Shown: positions 20,204-29,874, counted from the stretch's first letter. The stretch: 64,000 nucleotides of DNA from Modestobacter marinus (GCF_019799945.1 NZ_JABGCH010000003.1:124001-188000), one strand, 5' to 3'. Notes: generated from the sequence alone by a model not told the origin. Program-made: numbers and translations.

Positions 20204-21421
20204 CTAGCGGGGCGCCTGCTGTCGGAAGGGCCCGCGCGTCCCCGGCGGCGTGCCGGGCGCGCCGCCGAGGAGGACGGCGTCGTCCTCCGCGGAGGCGGTG
20301 ACCGCCGCGCTCCCGGCCGGCGCCACCGTCTCGTACACGGTGAGGATCCGCCGGGCCACGACCGACCAGTCGTACGCGGCGACCGCCCGCCGTCCCGCGG
20401 TGGCGAGCTGCGCCCGGAGGGGGGGCGCCGCCAGCAGTTCCGACAGCACCCGGGCCAGCGCGGTCGCGTCGCCGCGCCGGACCAGCGCTCCAGCCGCGCC
20501 GTCCTCGAGCACCCGCGCGAAGGCGTCCAGGTCGCTGGCGACGACGGGCGCGCCGGCGGCCATCGCCTCGAGCAGGATCACGCCGAAGCTCTCGCCGAGC
20601 AGGTTCGGCGCGCAGTACACGTCGACCGACCGCAGGAACGCCCCCTTGTCGGCCTCGCTCAGCGCGCCGAGCAGGGTCACGGATCCCCGCAGGTCATCGG
20701 CCACCAGCTCGGCGAGTGCGTCCGGGTCGCCGCGGCCGGCCACGAGCAGCTGTGCGTCCGGGTGCTCCTGCACGACCGCGCGCATGGCCTCGAGCAGCAC
20801 CGGCAGGCCCTTGCGCGGCTCGTCGTAGCGGCCGATGAAGCCGATGGTCGGGGGGCCCTCCCCGCGGCGGTGGCCGGGCAGCAGCGGCCCCTCGGCGAAC
20901 GCGTCCACGTGCACGCCGTTGGGGATGACCACGGCGTCCCCGCCGAGGTGCTCGACCTGAACGCGGCGGGCGAAGTCGGAGACGGCGATCCGGCCGCTGA
21001 TCCGCTCGAGCCAGGGCCGCGCCCACGGGCCGAGCGCGGCCAGCACCTTGGACCGCGTCGTGGCCGCGTGGAACGTCGCCACGATCGGCCCGCGAGCGAT
21101 CATGCACACCAGCAGCGACAGCGACACCGACGCCGGCTCGTGCACGTGGACGACGTCGAACGAGCCCTCCCGCAGCCACCGCCGCGCCCGCGCGGCGGAG
21201 ACCAGACCGAACTGGACGCCGGCCATCGAGCCGTTGTAGGGGACCGGAACGGCACGCCCGGAGAACGTGACGTCCTGCGGCAGCGACTCCTCGTGCTCGG
21301 CCGGGGTCAGCACCTCGACGTGGTGGCCCATGCCGCGCAGCGTCTCGGCGAGGTCGCGCACGTGGTACTGCACCCCGCCGGGGACGTCCCACGGGTAGGG
21401 GCAGACCAGCCCGACGCGCAT
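20204..21421 (-). CDS. pimA: phosphatidyl-myo-inositol mannosyltransferase PimA
   Basis: GT4 glycosyltransferase that adds the first mannose from GDP-mannose to phosphatidylinositol on the inner membrane face. It is 405 aa. The N-terminal domain begins MRVGLVCPYPWDVPGGVQ; C-terminal GT4 features are GFIGRYDEPRKG and the nucleotide-sugar motif ESFGVILLEAMAAG. The longer open frame upstream is ignored because the ATG joins the patA stop (TGATG). The pgsA-patA-pimA order is the conserved PIM cluster. Confidence 0.94.
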   Translation of the reverse strand: MRVGLVCPYPWDVPGGVQYHVRDLAETLRGMGHHVEVLTPAEHEESLPQDVTFSGRAVPVPYNGSMAGVQFGLVSAARARRWLREGSFDVVHVHEPASVSLSLLVCMIARGPIVATFHAATTRSKVLAALGPWARPWLERISGRIAVSDFARRVQVEHLGGDAVVIPNGVHVDAFAEGPLLPGHRRGEGPPTIGFIGRYDEPRKGLPVLLEAMRAVVQEHPDAQLLVAGRGDPDALAELVADDLRGSVTLLGALSEADKGAFLRSVDVYCAPNLLGESFGVILLEAMAAGAPVVASDLDAFARVLEDGAAGALVRRGDATALARVLSELLAAPPLRAQLATAGRRAVAAYDWSVVARRILTVYETVAPAGSAAVTASAEDDAVLLGGAPGTPPGTRGPFRQQAPR

Positions 21422-22371
21422 CAGCGCACCTCCGCGGTCGCCCGTCCGGGAGCGCGGTCGGGGTCCGGCCCGACGTCGGCCCAGACCCGGCCGAGCACGT
21501 GCCAGTCCTCGGGGCGCTCGGCGATCGTCGACTCGAAGGCGGTCGCCACCTGCTGCATCATCCCGGCGACCCGGTCCCGCAGCCGGGGCTCGGTGCCCAC
21601 CGGCACCTCCGGGTGGACGACGAACCGCCAGCCCCGGTCGGTGAACTGGCAGACCGCGGGCAGCAGCGCGGCACCGGTCTGCGCGGCGAGCAGCGCCGGG
21701 CCGCCGGGCATCGTGGTCGGCCGGCCGAAGAAGCCGACCGGCACGCCGCCGCCGGTGAGGTCCCGGTCCACCAGCAGGCACGCCGAACGACCGGCGCGGA
21801 GCCAGTCGGTCAGCTCCGCCGAGCTCGAGCGGGGGCCGCCGGTGAGCGGCACCACCCGCATGCCCAGCGACTCGCGGTACTCCAGGAACCGGCGGTACAG
21901 CGACTCCGGCTCCAGCCGCTCGGCGACGGTCATGAACGGGGCGTCGAGCCAGTCGAGGAACCAGACCCCGGCGACGTCCCAGTTCCCGCTGTGCGGCAGG
22001 GCGGCGACGATCCCGCGCCCCTCCGCGCGGGCCCGCTCCAGGTGCTCGCGGCCCTCGATCACCGAGCCGGCGACCACCCGCTCGGTGCCGAGGACGGGCA
22101 GCCGGAAGGCCTCCTCCCAGTACCGGGCGTAGGACTGCATCGCCCGCCGGGTGAGCTCGTCGAGCGCGGCGTCGTCCAGCGCGCTCCCGGTGGCCACCCG
22201 CAGGTTGGCCCGCAGCTGGCGCACTCCCCGCCCGCCCCGGCCGGCGGCCCAGCCGCCGGCCTTCGCGGCGCCGGCCCGGGCGACCGGCTCGGGCAGCAGC
22301 CGGATCGCCCGCCAGCCCGCGGCGTAGCCGGCGTCGGTGAGCCGGCCGCCGAGGTCACCGAGCCGGGTCAC
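21421..22371 (-). CDS. phosphatidylinositol mannoside acyltransferase PatA
   Basis: Adds a fatty acyl chain to the first mannose of PIM. It is 316 aa of the LpxL/HtrB-like acyltransferase fold. The catalytic H-x4-D motif is visible in ALPHSGNWD, and the later FFGRPTTMPGGPALLA region is typical. GTG start at 22371 overlaps the pgsA stop by four bases; the open frame further upstream is spurious. Confidence 0.92.
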   Translation of the reverse strand: MTRLGDLGGRLTDAGYAAGWRAIRLLPEPVARAGAAKAGGWAAGRGGRGVRQLRANLRVATGSALDDAALDELTRRAMQSYARYWEEAFRLPVLGTERVVAGSVIEGREHLERARAEGRGIVAALPHSGNWDVAGVWFLDWLDAPFMTVAERLEPESLYRRFLEYRESLGMRVVPLTGGPRSSSAELTDWLRAGRSACLLVDRDLTGGGVPVGFFGRPTTMPGGPALLAAQTGAALLPAVCQFTDRGWRFVVHPEVPVGTEPRLRDRVAGMMQQVATAFESTIAERPEDWHVLGRVWADVGPDPDRAPGRATAEVR

Positions 22372-23021
22372 GGCACCGGCGGGACGGACGGCGCGTCCGC
22401 CGGGCGGGGCGGCAGCGGCCGGCCCGCGGCCTGCTGGTGGACGGTGGCGAACCGCTGGACGACGGTCACCGCGCTCCCGGCCAGCAGCACGCACAGCGCC
22501 ACGTGCACGGCGTACGGGACGCCCAGCCCGCTGAACCCGGTGCCCACGAGCACCAGGATCAGCCGCTCGGTGCGCTCGACGACCCCGACGTCGCAGGTCA
22601 GCCCCACGCCCTCGGCGCGCGCCTTGACGTAGGAGGTGAGGATCCCCAGGACCAGGCACAGCAGCGCGAGCAGGACCAGCAGCCGGTTGTCGCCCTCCCC
22701 GGAGTACCACCAGGCCAGGGCGCCGAAGATGGCCGCGTCGGCGGCGCGGTCGCCGGTGGAGTCCAGCACCGCCCCGTACAGCGAGCCGCCGCCACGGGCC
22801 CGGGCGAGCGCCCCGTCGAGCATGTCCAGCAGGACGAAGAGGGTGACCGCGAGCGCGCCCCAGAACAGCAGCCCGTTGCCGATCAGGAACACCGCGGAGG
22901 CGACGGCGCCGAGCGTGCCGGTGAGGGTCACCGCGTCCGCGGTGACCCCGGCACGGACCAGTCCGCGCACCACGGGGTTCCAGAACCGGGCGACGGCCGG
23001 GCGCAGGTTGACGCCGAGCAT
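22368..23021 (-). CDS. pgsA: phosphatidylinositol phosphate synthase (CDP-alcohol phosphatidyltransferase)
   Basis: Integral membrane enzyme joining CDP-diacylglycerol and inositol phosphate as the first PIM step. It is 217 aa with about six transmembrane segments. The CDP-alcohol phosphatidyltransferase motif D-G-x2-A-R-x8-G-x3-D-x3-D is intact in the segment starting LDGALARARG and ending LDSTGDRAAD. The ATG overlaps the HIT gene stop by one base (TGATG). Confidence 0.93.
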   Translation of the reverse strand: MLGVNLRPAVARFWNPVVRGLVRAGVTADAVTLTGTLGAVASAVFLIGNGLLFWGALAVTLFVLLDMLDGALARARGGGSLYGAVLDSTGDRAADAAIFGALAWWYSGEGDNRLLVLLALLCLVLGILTSYVKARAEGVGLTCDVGVVERTERLILVLVGTGFSGLGVPYAVHVALCVLLAGSAVTVVQRFATVHQQAAGRPLPPRPADAPSVPPVP

Positions 23022-23632
23022 CAGGCCTCCGTCGGGCGCGACGGCTCGGCGGCGGGCCGCGGGGCCGTCCCGGTCGACGGCCAGGCCGTCGCGAGGAGTC
23101 GCCGGGTCTCCGCGAGCACCTGCGGCAGCACCCGGGTCAGCCCGAGGACGGGCATGAAGTTGGTGTCCCCGCCCCAGCGCGGCACCGCGTGCTGGTGCAG
23201 GTGGTCGGCGATGCCGGCGCCGGCGACCGATCCCTGGTTCATGCCGATGTTGAAGCCGTGGGCGCCGCTGACCTGCCGGACCACGCGCATCGCCGTCTGG
23301 GTGAACGCGCCGAGCTCGGCCACCTCGGCGACGGTGAGGTCGGTGTAGTCGGGCACGTGCCGGTACGGGACCACCATCAGGTGCCCGGCGTTGTACGGGT
23401 AGAGGTTCAGGACGGCGAACACCGTCTCCCCGCGGGCGACGACCAGGCCGTCCTCGTCGCTCATCGCCGGAATGAGGCAGAACGGGCAGTCGTCGGCGCC
23501 GCCGGTGCTGGGCTTGCCCTCGCCGCGGATGTAGGCCATCCGGTACGGCGTCCAGAGCTGCTCGAAGACCGACGACGGCCCCCCGTCGTCGTTGGCGACG
23601 GTCAGCCGCAGCTGCGCGGGGCCGTCGCTCAT
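23021..23632 (-). CDS. HIT family hydrolase (Ap4A phosphorylase-like)
   Basis: A 203-aa histidine-triad nucleotide-binding protein acting on dinucleotide or nucleoside-phosphate substrates. The triad is visible as [11 protein letters not shown] zinc-ligand pair appears in [12 protein letters not shown] at 23632 overlaps the thrS stop (ATGA). A gene of this type between thrS and pgsA is the standard actinobacterial arrangement. Confidence 0.93.
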   Translation of the reverse strand: MSDGPAQLRLTVANDDGGPSSVFEQLWTPYRMAYIRGEGKPSTGGADDCPFCLIPAMSDEDGLVVARGETVFAVLNLYPYNAGHLMVVPYRHVPDYTDLTVAEVAELGAFTQTAMRVVRQVSGAHGFNIGMNQGSVAGAGIADHLHQHAVPRWGGDTNFMPVLGLTRVLPQVLAETRRLLATAWPSTGTAPRPAAEPSRPTEA

Positions 23633-25662
23633 CCGGCGACCTGCGGGATCTCGGCGGCCGGGTCGGCGTTGTGCCGGGCCGCCACCCAGGCGACGACCTG
23701 CTCGACCGCGTCGGCCACCGGGACCCCGTTGTGCTGGGACCCGTCGCGGTAGCGGAAGGACACCGCGCCGGCCTCGGCGTCGGTGGCCCCGGCGATGAGC
23801 ACGAAGGGCACCTTCTGCTTGCTGGCGGTGCGGATCTTCTTCTGCATGCGGTCGTCGGAGTCGTCGACCTCCACCCGGATGCCCCGGGCCCGCAGCAGCA
23901 GCGCGACATCGGCCAGGTAGGGCACCTGCTCGTCGGTGACCGGGATGCCGACCACCTGCACCGGGGCGAGCCAGGCCGGGAAGGCGCCGGCGTAGTGCTC
24001 GGTGAGCACCCCGAAGAACCGCTCGATCGAGCCGAACTTCGCCGAGTGGATCATCACCGGCTGCTGCCGGGTGCCGTCGGCAGCGCTGTACTCCAGGCCG
24101 AACCGGGCCGGCTGGTTGAAGTCGTACTGGATGGTCGACATCTGCCAGGTGCGGCCGATCGCGTCCCGGGCCTGGACGGAGATCTTCGGCCCGTAGTAGG
24201 CGGCGCCGCCGGGGTCGGGCACGAGCTCCAGGCCGGTCCCCCGGGCCGCCTCCTCCAGGACCGCGGTGGCGACTGCCCACTGCTCGTCCGAGCCGATGAA
24301 CTTGTCGGAGTCCCCGCGGGTGGACAGCTCCAGGTAGTAGTCGTCCAGCCCGAAGTCGCTCAGCAGCCCGAGCACGAACGACAGCAGGTGCCGGATCTCC
24401 CCGGGCGCCTGCTCGGGGGTGACGTAGCTGTGCGAGTCGTCCTGGGTCAGCCCGCGCACCCGGGTGAGGCCGTGCACGACGCCGGACTTCTCGTACCGGT
24501 ACACCGACCCGAACTCGAAGAACCGCAGCGGCAGCTCGCGGTAGGACCGCCCGCGCGACCGGAAGATCAGGTTGTGCATGGGGCAGTTCATGGCCTTGAG
24601 GAAGTACTCGCTGTTCTCCAGCTCCATGGCCGGGAACATCGTCTCCTCGTAGTAGGGCAGGTGCCCGGAGGTCTCGAACAGGCCTCGCTTGGAGATGTGC
24701 GGCGTCCCGACGTACTGGAACCCCTCCTCCAGGTGCCGACGGCGGACGTAGTCCTCCATCTCCCGCTTCACGACCCCGCCCTTGGGGTGGAAGACGGCCA
24801 GCCCGGAGCCGATCTCGTCGGGGAAGCTGAACAGGTCCAGCTCCACGCCCAGCCGGCGGTGGTCGCGGCGCTCGGCCTCGGCCAGGTGCTCCAGGTACGC
24901 CTTGTGCGCGTCCTTGCTCTCCCAGGCGGTGCCGTAGACGCGCTGCAGCTGCGGGTTCTTCTCGCTGCCCCGCCAGTAGGCGGCGGCGGTGCGGGTGAGG
25001 CTGAACGCCGGGATGGTGGAGGTGCGCGGCAGGTGCGGGCCGCGGCACAGGTCGGTCCAGACCAGGTCACCGGTGCGCGGGTCGCGGTTGTCGTACATGG
25101 TCAGCTGCGCGCCGCCGACCTCGACCCCGGCGCCCTCGGCCGCCTCGTCGGGGCCGCCCTTGAGCCCGATCAGCTCGAGCTTGTACGGCTCGTGGGCGAG
25201 CTCCGCCCGGGCGTCGTCGTCGCTGATCTCCCGCCGGGAGAAGTGCTGCCCCTGCTTGACGATCTCCTGCATGCGCTTCTCCAGCGCCTTCAGGTCCTCC
25301 GGGGTGAACGGCCGCTCGGGGTCGAAGTCGTAGTAGAAACCGTTCTCCACCGGCGGGCCGATACCCAGCCGGGTGCCCGGGAACAGGTCCTGCACCGCCT
25401 GGGCGAGCACGTGCGCGGTGGAGTGCCGGATGACCGACCGGCCCTCCGGGCTGGCGGCGACGACCGGCTCGACCTCGGTCTCGGTGTCGGGCGCCCAGAC
25501 CAGGTCCTTGAGGTCACCGCTGGCCACGTCGCGGACGACGACCGCGCCGTCGGGGCCCTTGAGCGGGACGCCGGCGTCCTTGAGCGCCTGCTGGGCCGTC
25601 GTCCCGGCCGGCACCCGGATCGGGGCGGCGGTGGACGGCGAGGGCGGCGCGGACACGAGCAT
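23629..25662 (-). CDS. thrS: threonyl-tRNA synthetase
   Basis: Class II synthetase, 677 aa. Domains in order: TGS (about 1-70), the SAD editing domain with the HSTAH zinc motif, the catalytic core ([10 protein letters not shown] onward; [10 protein letters not shown]), and the anticodon-binding C-terminus. The ATG at 25662 has AGGAG directly abutting it, while a GTG two codons downstream (25656) has AGGAG at an ideal six bases, so the true N-terminus may be two residues shorter. No T-box leader is present in the short upstream gap. Confidence 0.97.
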   Translation of the reverse strand: MLVSAPPSPSTAAPIRVPAGTTAQQALKDAGVPLKGPDGAVVVRDVASGDLKDLVWAPDTETEVEPVVAASPEGRSVIRHSTAHVLAQAVQDLFPGTRLGIGPPVENGFYYDFDPERPFTPEDLKALEKRMQEIVKQGQHFSRREISDDDARAELAHEPYKLELIGLKGGPDEAAEGAGVEVGGAQLTMYDNRDPRTGDLVWTDLCRGPHLPRTSTIPAFSLTRTAAAYWRGSEKNPQLQRVYGTAWESKDAHKAYLEHLAEAERRDHRRLGVELDLFSFPDEIGSGLAVFHPKGGVVKREMEDYVRRRHLEEGFQYVGTPHISKRGLFETSGHLPYYEETMFPAMELENSEYFLKAMNCPMHNLIFRSRGRSYRELPLRFFEFGSVYRYEKSGVVHGLTRVRGLTQDDSHSYVTPEQAPGEIRHLLSFVLGLLSDFGLDDYYLELSTRGDSDKFIGSDEQWAVATAVLEEAARGTGLELVPDPGGAAYYGPKISVQARDAIGRTWQMSTIQYDFNQPARFGLEYSAADGTRQQPVMIHSAKFGSIERFFGVLTEHYAGAFPAWLAPVQVVGIPVTDEQVPYLADVALLLRARGIRVEVDDSDDRMQKKIRTASKQKVPFVLIAGATDAEAGAVSFRYRDGSQHNGVPVADAVEQVVAWVAARHNADPAAEIPQVAG

Positions 25663-25705
25663 CTCCTGTGGTCGGTACCTCCCGGCCGGACGGCCGGGAC
25701 TTCCG

Positions 25706-25711
25706 AGACTA
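25706..25711 (-). promoter_or_regulatory. putative thrS -10 element
   Basis: TAGTCT on the minus strand, giving a leader of about 35-40 nt that includes a small CCGGCCGTCCGGCCGG hairpin. No clear -35. Confidence 0.35.
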
Positions 25712-25734
25712 GTGCGCGGCCGGACGGGGCCGGG

Positions 25735-26319
25735 TCAGGCGGGCGCAGCCGCCCCGCCGCCGGAGTCCAGCAGCTCGACGGCGTCGCCGGCGGCGACCCG
25801 GCCGGGTACCTGCACCTCGGCGTAGACGCCCAGGCAGTGCTTGGGGGTGCGGACGACGTCCAGCACGACCTCGCCGATCCGCAGCCGCCGGCCCACCCAG
25901 TTCCGCTCGTCGGCCTCCCCCGGCAGGTGCAGCACCAGGTTGGCCCGGGGATCGTCGGCCGAGCAGCCCGCGGGCACGTCCCCGGCGGTTGCCCGCTCGA
26001 TCGCACCGCGCGAGACCAGGTGGACGGCGGCCGCGTCGACCTGCGGCCCGGCCGCGGACGGCACCAGCCGCACCGGCCGACCCAGCACCTCGGTGAGCGT
26101 GATCGTGTCCGCCTCGGTGTCCCCGGTGGCGACGATGCCGGCCAGCTGCGGGGTGTTCTTCACCGTCACCCGCTCGCCGGTGTCGGCGTCGAGGACGGCG
26201 TAGGCGCGGTCGCCGCGCAGGCCGGCGGTGTCGACCAGCGCCTCCGGGACGCTGCGCCCACCGAGCGACTTGACCGGGTACACCGCGATCCGGCCCACGC
26301 TGCCCACCACCTCGCCCAT
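25735..26319 (-). CDS. MOSC domain-containing protein
   Basis: A 194-aa protein with an N-terminal MOSC beta-barrel domain (GRIAVYPVKSLGG) and a MOSC sulfur-carrier domain. Conserved Cys lies in TPKHCLGVYAEVQVPG. Family members act with molybdenum cofactor or sulfur/oxime chemistry; the specific role is unknown. The ATG at 26319 is chosen because it starts 10 bp after the HNH gene; the frame is open 13 more codons. Confidence 0.88.
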   Translation of the reverse strand: MGEVVGSVGRIAVYPVKSLGGRSVPEALVDTAGLRGDRAYAVLDADTGERVTVKNTPQLAGIVATGDTEADTITLTEVLGRPVRLVPSAAGPQVDAAAVHLVSRGAIERATAGDVPAGCSADDPRANLVLHLPGEADERNWVGRRLRIGEVVLDVVRTPKHCLGVYAEVQVPGRVAAGDAVELLDSGGGAAAPA

Positions 26320-26329
26320 GCCCGCGACG

Positions 26330-26740
26330 CTACGCGGGGACCCGGGACCCGGCAGCACCGTCGGGACCGGACGGGCGCCGCCGCGCCAGCCGGCGCAGCT
26401 GCGCGTCCAGGTAGGGCCGCGCCCGCCGCTGCCCGCCCCGCACCGCGATCGCCTCCGCCAGCCCGGCCAGCACGCGGGCGAGGCGTTCCTCGTCGGCCGG
26501 CCAGCCGCGCCGCAGGCACTCCTCGAGCCACTCCACCGGCGCGGTGTGCCCGCGCTCGCCGTTGCACCGGCGGCAGGCCGCGACCTCGTTCTCCAGCCAG
26601 CTCGGCCCGCCCTTCACCCGGGGCACGACGTGCTCGGTGGAAGGGGCGACCTGCCCGGTGAGCTCCCGCCCGCACCAGATGCACGTCGGCCCGTCCCGCT
26701 CCACGGCGGCCAGCAGGCGGGCGGCCCGGTCCAGTGCCAT
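26330..26740 (-). CDS. HNH endonuclease domain protein
   Basis: A 136-aa protein. The HNH fold is visible as CIWCGREL, EHVVPRVKGG and NEVAACRRCNGERG, giving two CxxC zinc pairs around the His. A helical, Arg-rich C-terminus follows. Similar small HNH proteins are common as stand-alone chromosomal genes; no toxin, restriction or phage partners lie nearby. Confidence 0.88.
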   Translation of the reverse strand: MALDRAARLLAAVERDGPTCIWCGRELTGQVAPSTEHVVPRVKGGPSWLENEVAACRRCNGERGHTAPVEWLEECLRRGWPADEERLARVLAGLAEAIAVRGGQRRARPYLDAQLRRLARRRPSGPDGAAGSRVPA

Positions 26741-26781
26741 CGCCGTCCATGGTGCGCCCCGCGCGGGGACGCCGCAGACGA

Positions 26782-26817
26782 CACCGGCCCCCGACCTGAT
26801 CAGGTCGGGGGCCGGTG
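26782..26817. terminator. perfect 36-nt palindromic terminator after tRNA-Val(CAC)
   Basis: An 18-bp inverted repeat with no unpaired loop base in DNA form (CACCGGCCCCCGACCTGA and its complement). It lies just downstream of the minus-strand tRNA and upstream of the HNH gene. Confidence 0.8.
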
Positions 26818-26822
26818 CACGG

Positions 26823-26894
26823 TGGGCGATACTGGGTTCGAACCAGTGACCTCTTCGGTGTGAACGAAGCGCTCTACCACTGAGCCAATCGCCC
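26823..26894 (-). tRNA. tRNA-Val (anticodon CAC)
   Basis: 72 nt with a complete cloverleaf: acceptor GGGCGAT/ATCGCCC, anticodon loop TTCACAC between CTTCG and CGAAG, and TTCGAAC T-loop. Discriminator A. CCA is not encoded (CCG follows). Apart from the anticodon stem-loop it is nearly identical to tRNA-Val(GAC) at 30001. Confidence 0.97.
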
Positions 26895-26919
26895 GTGCGT
26901 CAGACATTCTGCCAGACGC

Positions 26920-27408
26920 TCACCGCCAGAGCGGCACCCACCCCGGCACCCATTCCGGCACGCCCGTCAGGTGCAGGGTGACCACCATGACGCCGCAGAC
27001 GAAGGCGGCGGTCAGCGCGGCGACCGCGATCCGCACCCACAGCCGCTGCCGGCCCAGCCACTCGGTCCAGCGGTGGACGTGCCGCCGGGTGAACGCCAGC
27101 AGGCGCTCGGCCCAGGCGAACTCCGTCGCGAGCACGAACAGGCCGGCGATGACCGTCAGCCAGCCCGGCCCGGGCAGCGGGATCGTGACGATGCCCACGG
27201 CGACGACGATCGCGCCGACCACCCCGACCCCCGTGCGGTACGGGGCCTCGAAGCTGCGCCGTGCGGCGATGCGCCGGCGCCAGTGGGAGGCGGCGACCCG
27301 CTCCCGCAGGCTGTGGTGCTCGTGCGGGTGCCAGTGCCGATGGGTGCGCGCCGGCGTCGCCGGAGATGCCGTCGGGCGCCGCGAGGGGTGTCCCCCCGGC
27401 GCCGTCAC
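26920..27408 (-). CDS. TIGR02611-like small membrane protein (PGPGW motif)
   Basis: A 162-aa membrane protein. A His/Arg-rich N-terminus is followed by a transmembrane segment (YRTGVGVVGAIVVAVGIVTI), the PLPGPGWLTVIAGLFVLATE segment that is the family hallmark, an amphipathic stretch and a C-terminal transmembrane helix. Function unknown. The GTG at 27408 is the most plausible start but has only a weak ribosome-binding site. It lies just downstream of the anti-sigma gene and is likely co-transcribed. Confidence 0.75.
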   Translation of the reverse strand: MTAPGGHPSRRPTASPATPARTHRHWHPHEHHSLRERVAASHWRRRIAARRSFEAPYRTGVGVVGAIVVAVGIVTIPLPGPGWLTVIAGLFVLATEFAWAERLLAFTRRHVHRWTEWLGRQRLWVRIAVAALTAAFVCGVMVVTLHLTGVPEWVPGWVPLWR

Positions 27409-27422
27409 CGTGTCCCGCTCGC

Positions 27423-28334
27423 TCAGCTGGTCACCTCCCCGGTCGCCACGATCACCGTCGGAGCCGGCGGAGCCTGCCGGCCGGGCTCGATGCTGATGCC
27501 GAACTCGTCGTAGTCGCCGGACCCGGCCCCCGTGGAGCCTACGTTCCGGACGTCCATCTGTGAGGAGACCACGTCGAACGTGCCGAGGGCCACGGGTGAG
27601 CCGTCGCGCATCCCCCACACGACGTAGGTGGACTCCTCGTCGTCGTTGACGTCCAGACCGGACGCGACCACCTGCAGCCGGCTCTCGCGGGCCACCACGG
27701 TGGCGACCTCCCGGCCCCCGCCGGTCATCGGCGCGATCGTGGCGCGACCGGGGGCCAGCAGCGCCTCCACGATCGCGGCCTGCCGGGCCGCGGCCGTCTC
27801 CGCGGCCTGGCGCTGACCGGTGAGCACGACGTTCCACGCCCCGAGCACGAGGACGGCGGCGATCGAGGCCGCGACCAGCGCCGGAGGCAGCACCCGCCGC
27901 CAGGACGAGGGCGGCCGGGGCGGCTGCTCGGCCCGGGGCACCCCGAGCTCCTCGGGGACCACCTCGCCCCGGGCGTCGGGCCCGGTCGGATCCGGCGCGG
28001 CGGGCAGCGGCAGCCGGGGGGCCGGCTCGGGTGGCCGTGCGGCCGGCGCGGGCCGCACCTGCTCCGGACGCACCTGCTCGGCCTCCTCGACCGCTGCCAG
28101 CAACCGGTCGCGCAGGCGCCCGGAGGGCTCAGCGGCGGGCAGGTCCGCGGCCATCGCCGCCATCACGCCGGCGGTGCCGGCGACGGTGCGGGCGCACCGG
28201 TCACAGCCGGGCAGGTGCGCGGTGAAGCGCACCTCGTCGTCCGGCTCGAGGGCGTGCAGGGCCCAACCGACGGCCAGCTCCTCCCACTCGCGATGGTCGG
28301 CCCCCCGCCCGGGGTTCCCCTGCGGGGCGGTCAT
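27423..28334 (-). CDS. RskA-like anti-sigma factor
   Basis: A 303-aa single-pass membrane protein. The N-terminal zinc anti-sigma domain has H-x3-C-x2-C in HLPGCDRC (about residues 39-46). A Pro/Ala/Glu-rich linker, one transmembrane helix (about 148-172) and an extracytoplasmic RskA-type domain follow. It should hold the adjacent sigma factor at the membrane until a signal triggers release. ATG overlaps the sigma gene stop by four bases. Confidence 0.92.
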   Translation of the reverse strand: MTAPQGNPGRGADHREWEELAVGWALHALEPDDEVRFTAHLPGCDRCARTVAGTAGVMAAMAADLPAAEPSGRLRDRLLAAVEEAEQVRPEQVRPAPAARPPEPAPRLPLPAAPDPTGPDARGEVVPEELGVPRAEQPPRPPSSWRRVLPPALVAASIAAVLVLGAWNVVLTGQRQAAETAAARQAAIVEALLAPGRATIAPMTGGGREVATVVARESRLQVVASGLDVNDDEESTYVVWGMRDGSPVALGTFDVVSSQMDVRNVGSTGAGSGDYDEFGISIEPGRQAPPAPTVIVATGEVTS

Positions 28335-28966
28335 CGCGCGGCCCCGTCGGCCCGGGAGGTGCCGCCGGGCAGGCCGGTGCCCAGCATCTCCTCCAGCCTC
28401 CGCATGCCGGTCAGCATGCGGCTCTTCACCGTCCCGAGGGGAGCACCGGTCAGCGCGGCCACCTCCCGTTGGGTGTAGCCGCCGTAGTACGCCAAGGTCA
28501 GGGCCTCCCGCTGGGCCTCGGGGAGCGCCCGCAACGCCGTCCGCACCCGCTCGGCGGCGACCCGGTCCACCGCCTCCTCCTCCACGTCCCCGATCCGGGT
28601 CGGGGCGGTGAGCGCCAGGTCCTCCTCGGCCCGCGTCCGGCGGCGGCGGTGCGACTCCTCGCGGCGGACGGCGTCCACCGCCTTGTGGTGGACCATCGCC
28701 AGCAGCCAGGACGCGACGCTGCCCCGGCTCCCGTCGAAGGCCGAGGGGTCGCGCCAGACGCTCAGGAACACGTCCTGCAGCACGTCCTCGGCGAGGACGT
28801 CGTCGGCCAGCACGCGGCGGGCCAGCGCGAACGCCGGCCGGCGGAACCGGTCGTAGAGGTCCGCGACGGCGGACCGGTCACCCGCGGAGATCCGGCGCAA
28901 CAGGTCGAGGTCCGCCGCACCGTCGGGGAGACGGCGGGTCGGTCGGCTCACGGTCCCCATGGTCAC
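28331..28966 (-). CDS. ECF RNA polymerase sigma factor, SigK/SigL-like
   Basis: A 211-aa sigma-70 family protein with region 2 (DLYDRFRRPAFALARRV to DVFLSVWRD) and region 4 (LPEAQREALTLAYYGGYTQ to GTVKSRM). The GTG at 28966 is preferred because GAAGG lies six bases upstream; ATG starts at 28960 or further upstream are possible. Translationally coupled to its anti-sigma factor. It should direct a small regulon, perhaps including its own promoter. Confidence 0.92.
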   Translation of the reverse strand: MTMGTVSRPTRRLPDGAADLDLLRRISAGDRSAVADLYDRFRRPAFALARRVLADDVLAEDVLQDVFLSVWRDPSAFDGSRGSVASWLLAMVHHKAVDAVRREESHRRRRTRAEEDLALTAPTRIGDVEEEAVDRVAAERVRTALRALPEAQREALTLAYYGGYTQREVAALTGAPLGTVKSRMLTGMRRLEEMLGTGLPGGTSRADGAAR

Positions 28967-29135
28967 ACGGGACCTTCGTCCGGCGACCGCCCCGCGGTTC
29001 ACCCCCCGGACGCGACCCCCGGAACGGTCTGTGGCGCCGATCACTCCGTGTGACTCCTGTGACGGACGGTGCGGGTGAGGTGCGACACGCCGAGGACATG
29101 CGTGACCTTGTTGGTTTCTGGGTCGTTAGGGAGAC

Positions 29136-29612
29136 ATGGCACGTCTTCCCCGCACCGGCTGCACCGTCCGCACGACCCTCCACCTCGTCGGCCCCGCCGC
29201 GTGGACACCGGTCCCGGCCACGCTCGTCTACGACGTGGCCGACCCGTTCGCGGTCCGGGTGCGCTTCGGCGACGACGGGCGGGACGAGTACGAGGACCCG
29301 GCGGACGGCGTCGAGGACGGCGGTGTCGAGTGGCTGCTCAGCCGGGACCTGCTGCGGGCGGGCCTGACCGCGCCGGCGGGCGAGGGTGACGTCCGGCTGT
29401 GGCCGGCGCGGGGCGGCCTCGACGTCGTGTTCCTGCAGTTGCGCGCCCCTTCCGGGGAGGCGCTGTTCGAGGTCTCCGGGGCGGTCGTCGGGGAGTTCCT
29501 GCGGGAGACCGAGATGCTGGTGCCCCAGGGGGCCGAGAGCGGGGCCCTGCGGGTCGACGAGGAGCTCTCCGCGCTGCTCGGCGGCGGCACCGACAACCCC
29601 TCCGCCTTCTGA
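29136..29612 (+). CDS. SsgA/SsgB-like sporulation and cell division regulator
   Basis: A 158-aa protein of the SsgA-like family, which in Streptomyces places FtsZ rings and controls sporulation septation. The PATLVYDVADPFAVRVRF segment, EWLLSRDLLRAGL and GDVRLWPARGG match the family pattern. A strong AGGGAG sits upstream of the ATG. Divergent from the sigma factor. In a non-mycelial actinobacterium it would more likely act in septum placement during budding or multi-plane division. Confidence 0.88.
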   Translation: MARLPRTGCTVRTTLHLVGPAAWTPVPATLVYDVADPFAVRVRFGDDGRDEYEDPADGVEDGGVEWLLSRDLLRAGLTAPAGEGDVRLWPARGGLDVVFLQLRAPSGEALFEVSGAVVGEFLRETEMLVPQGAESGALRVDEELSALLGGGTDNPSAF

Positions 29613-29673
29613 GCCGCAGACGGGCCGTCGACCTGCGGGCGGCTCGGAGCACCGCCGGTGGGACCCCCCGGGT

Positions 29674-29702
29674 TTGGTGCCTGGAAACCGGTCGGTTAGA
29701 GT
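29674..29702 (+). promoter_or_regulatory. promoter of the Gly-Cys-Val tRNA cluster
   Basis: TTGGTG (29674-29679), a 17-bp spacer and TAGAGT (29697-29702) form a good sigma-70-type promoter about 55 bases before tRNA-Gly. Confidence 0.7.
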
Positions 29703-29757
29703 TCAACACGTCGCCGACGAGCGCGAGGGAGACCGAGCGCAGTGGGGCGGCAGCAGT

Positions 29758-29830
29758 GCGGACGTGGCTCAGTTGGTAGAGCATCACCTTGCCAAGGTGA
29801 GGGTCGCGGGTTCGAATCCCGTCGTCCGCT
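29758..29830 (+). tRNA. tRNA-Gly (anticodon GCC)
   Basis: 73 nt with acceptor GCGGACG/CGTCCGC, anticodon loop TTGCCAA and T-loop TTCGAAT. Discriminator T; CCA is not encoded. First of three tandem tRNA genes. Confidence 0.97.
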
Positions 29831-29874
29831 CGGAACTCCCGGGCGCTCGGTCGCGAGACCGGCGCCCGGCGTGC

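Noticed and set aside
25663-25734. T-box leader for thrS (and likewise for aspS and hisS)
   Set aside because: The upstream gaps are far too short and have no T-box sequence.
26330-26740. HNH protein as part of a restriction, toxin or phage module
   Set aside because: The neighbours are tRNA and housekeeping genes, with no partner genes or change in base composition.
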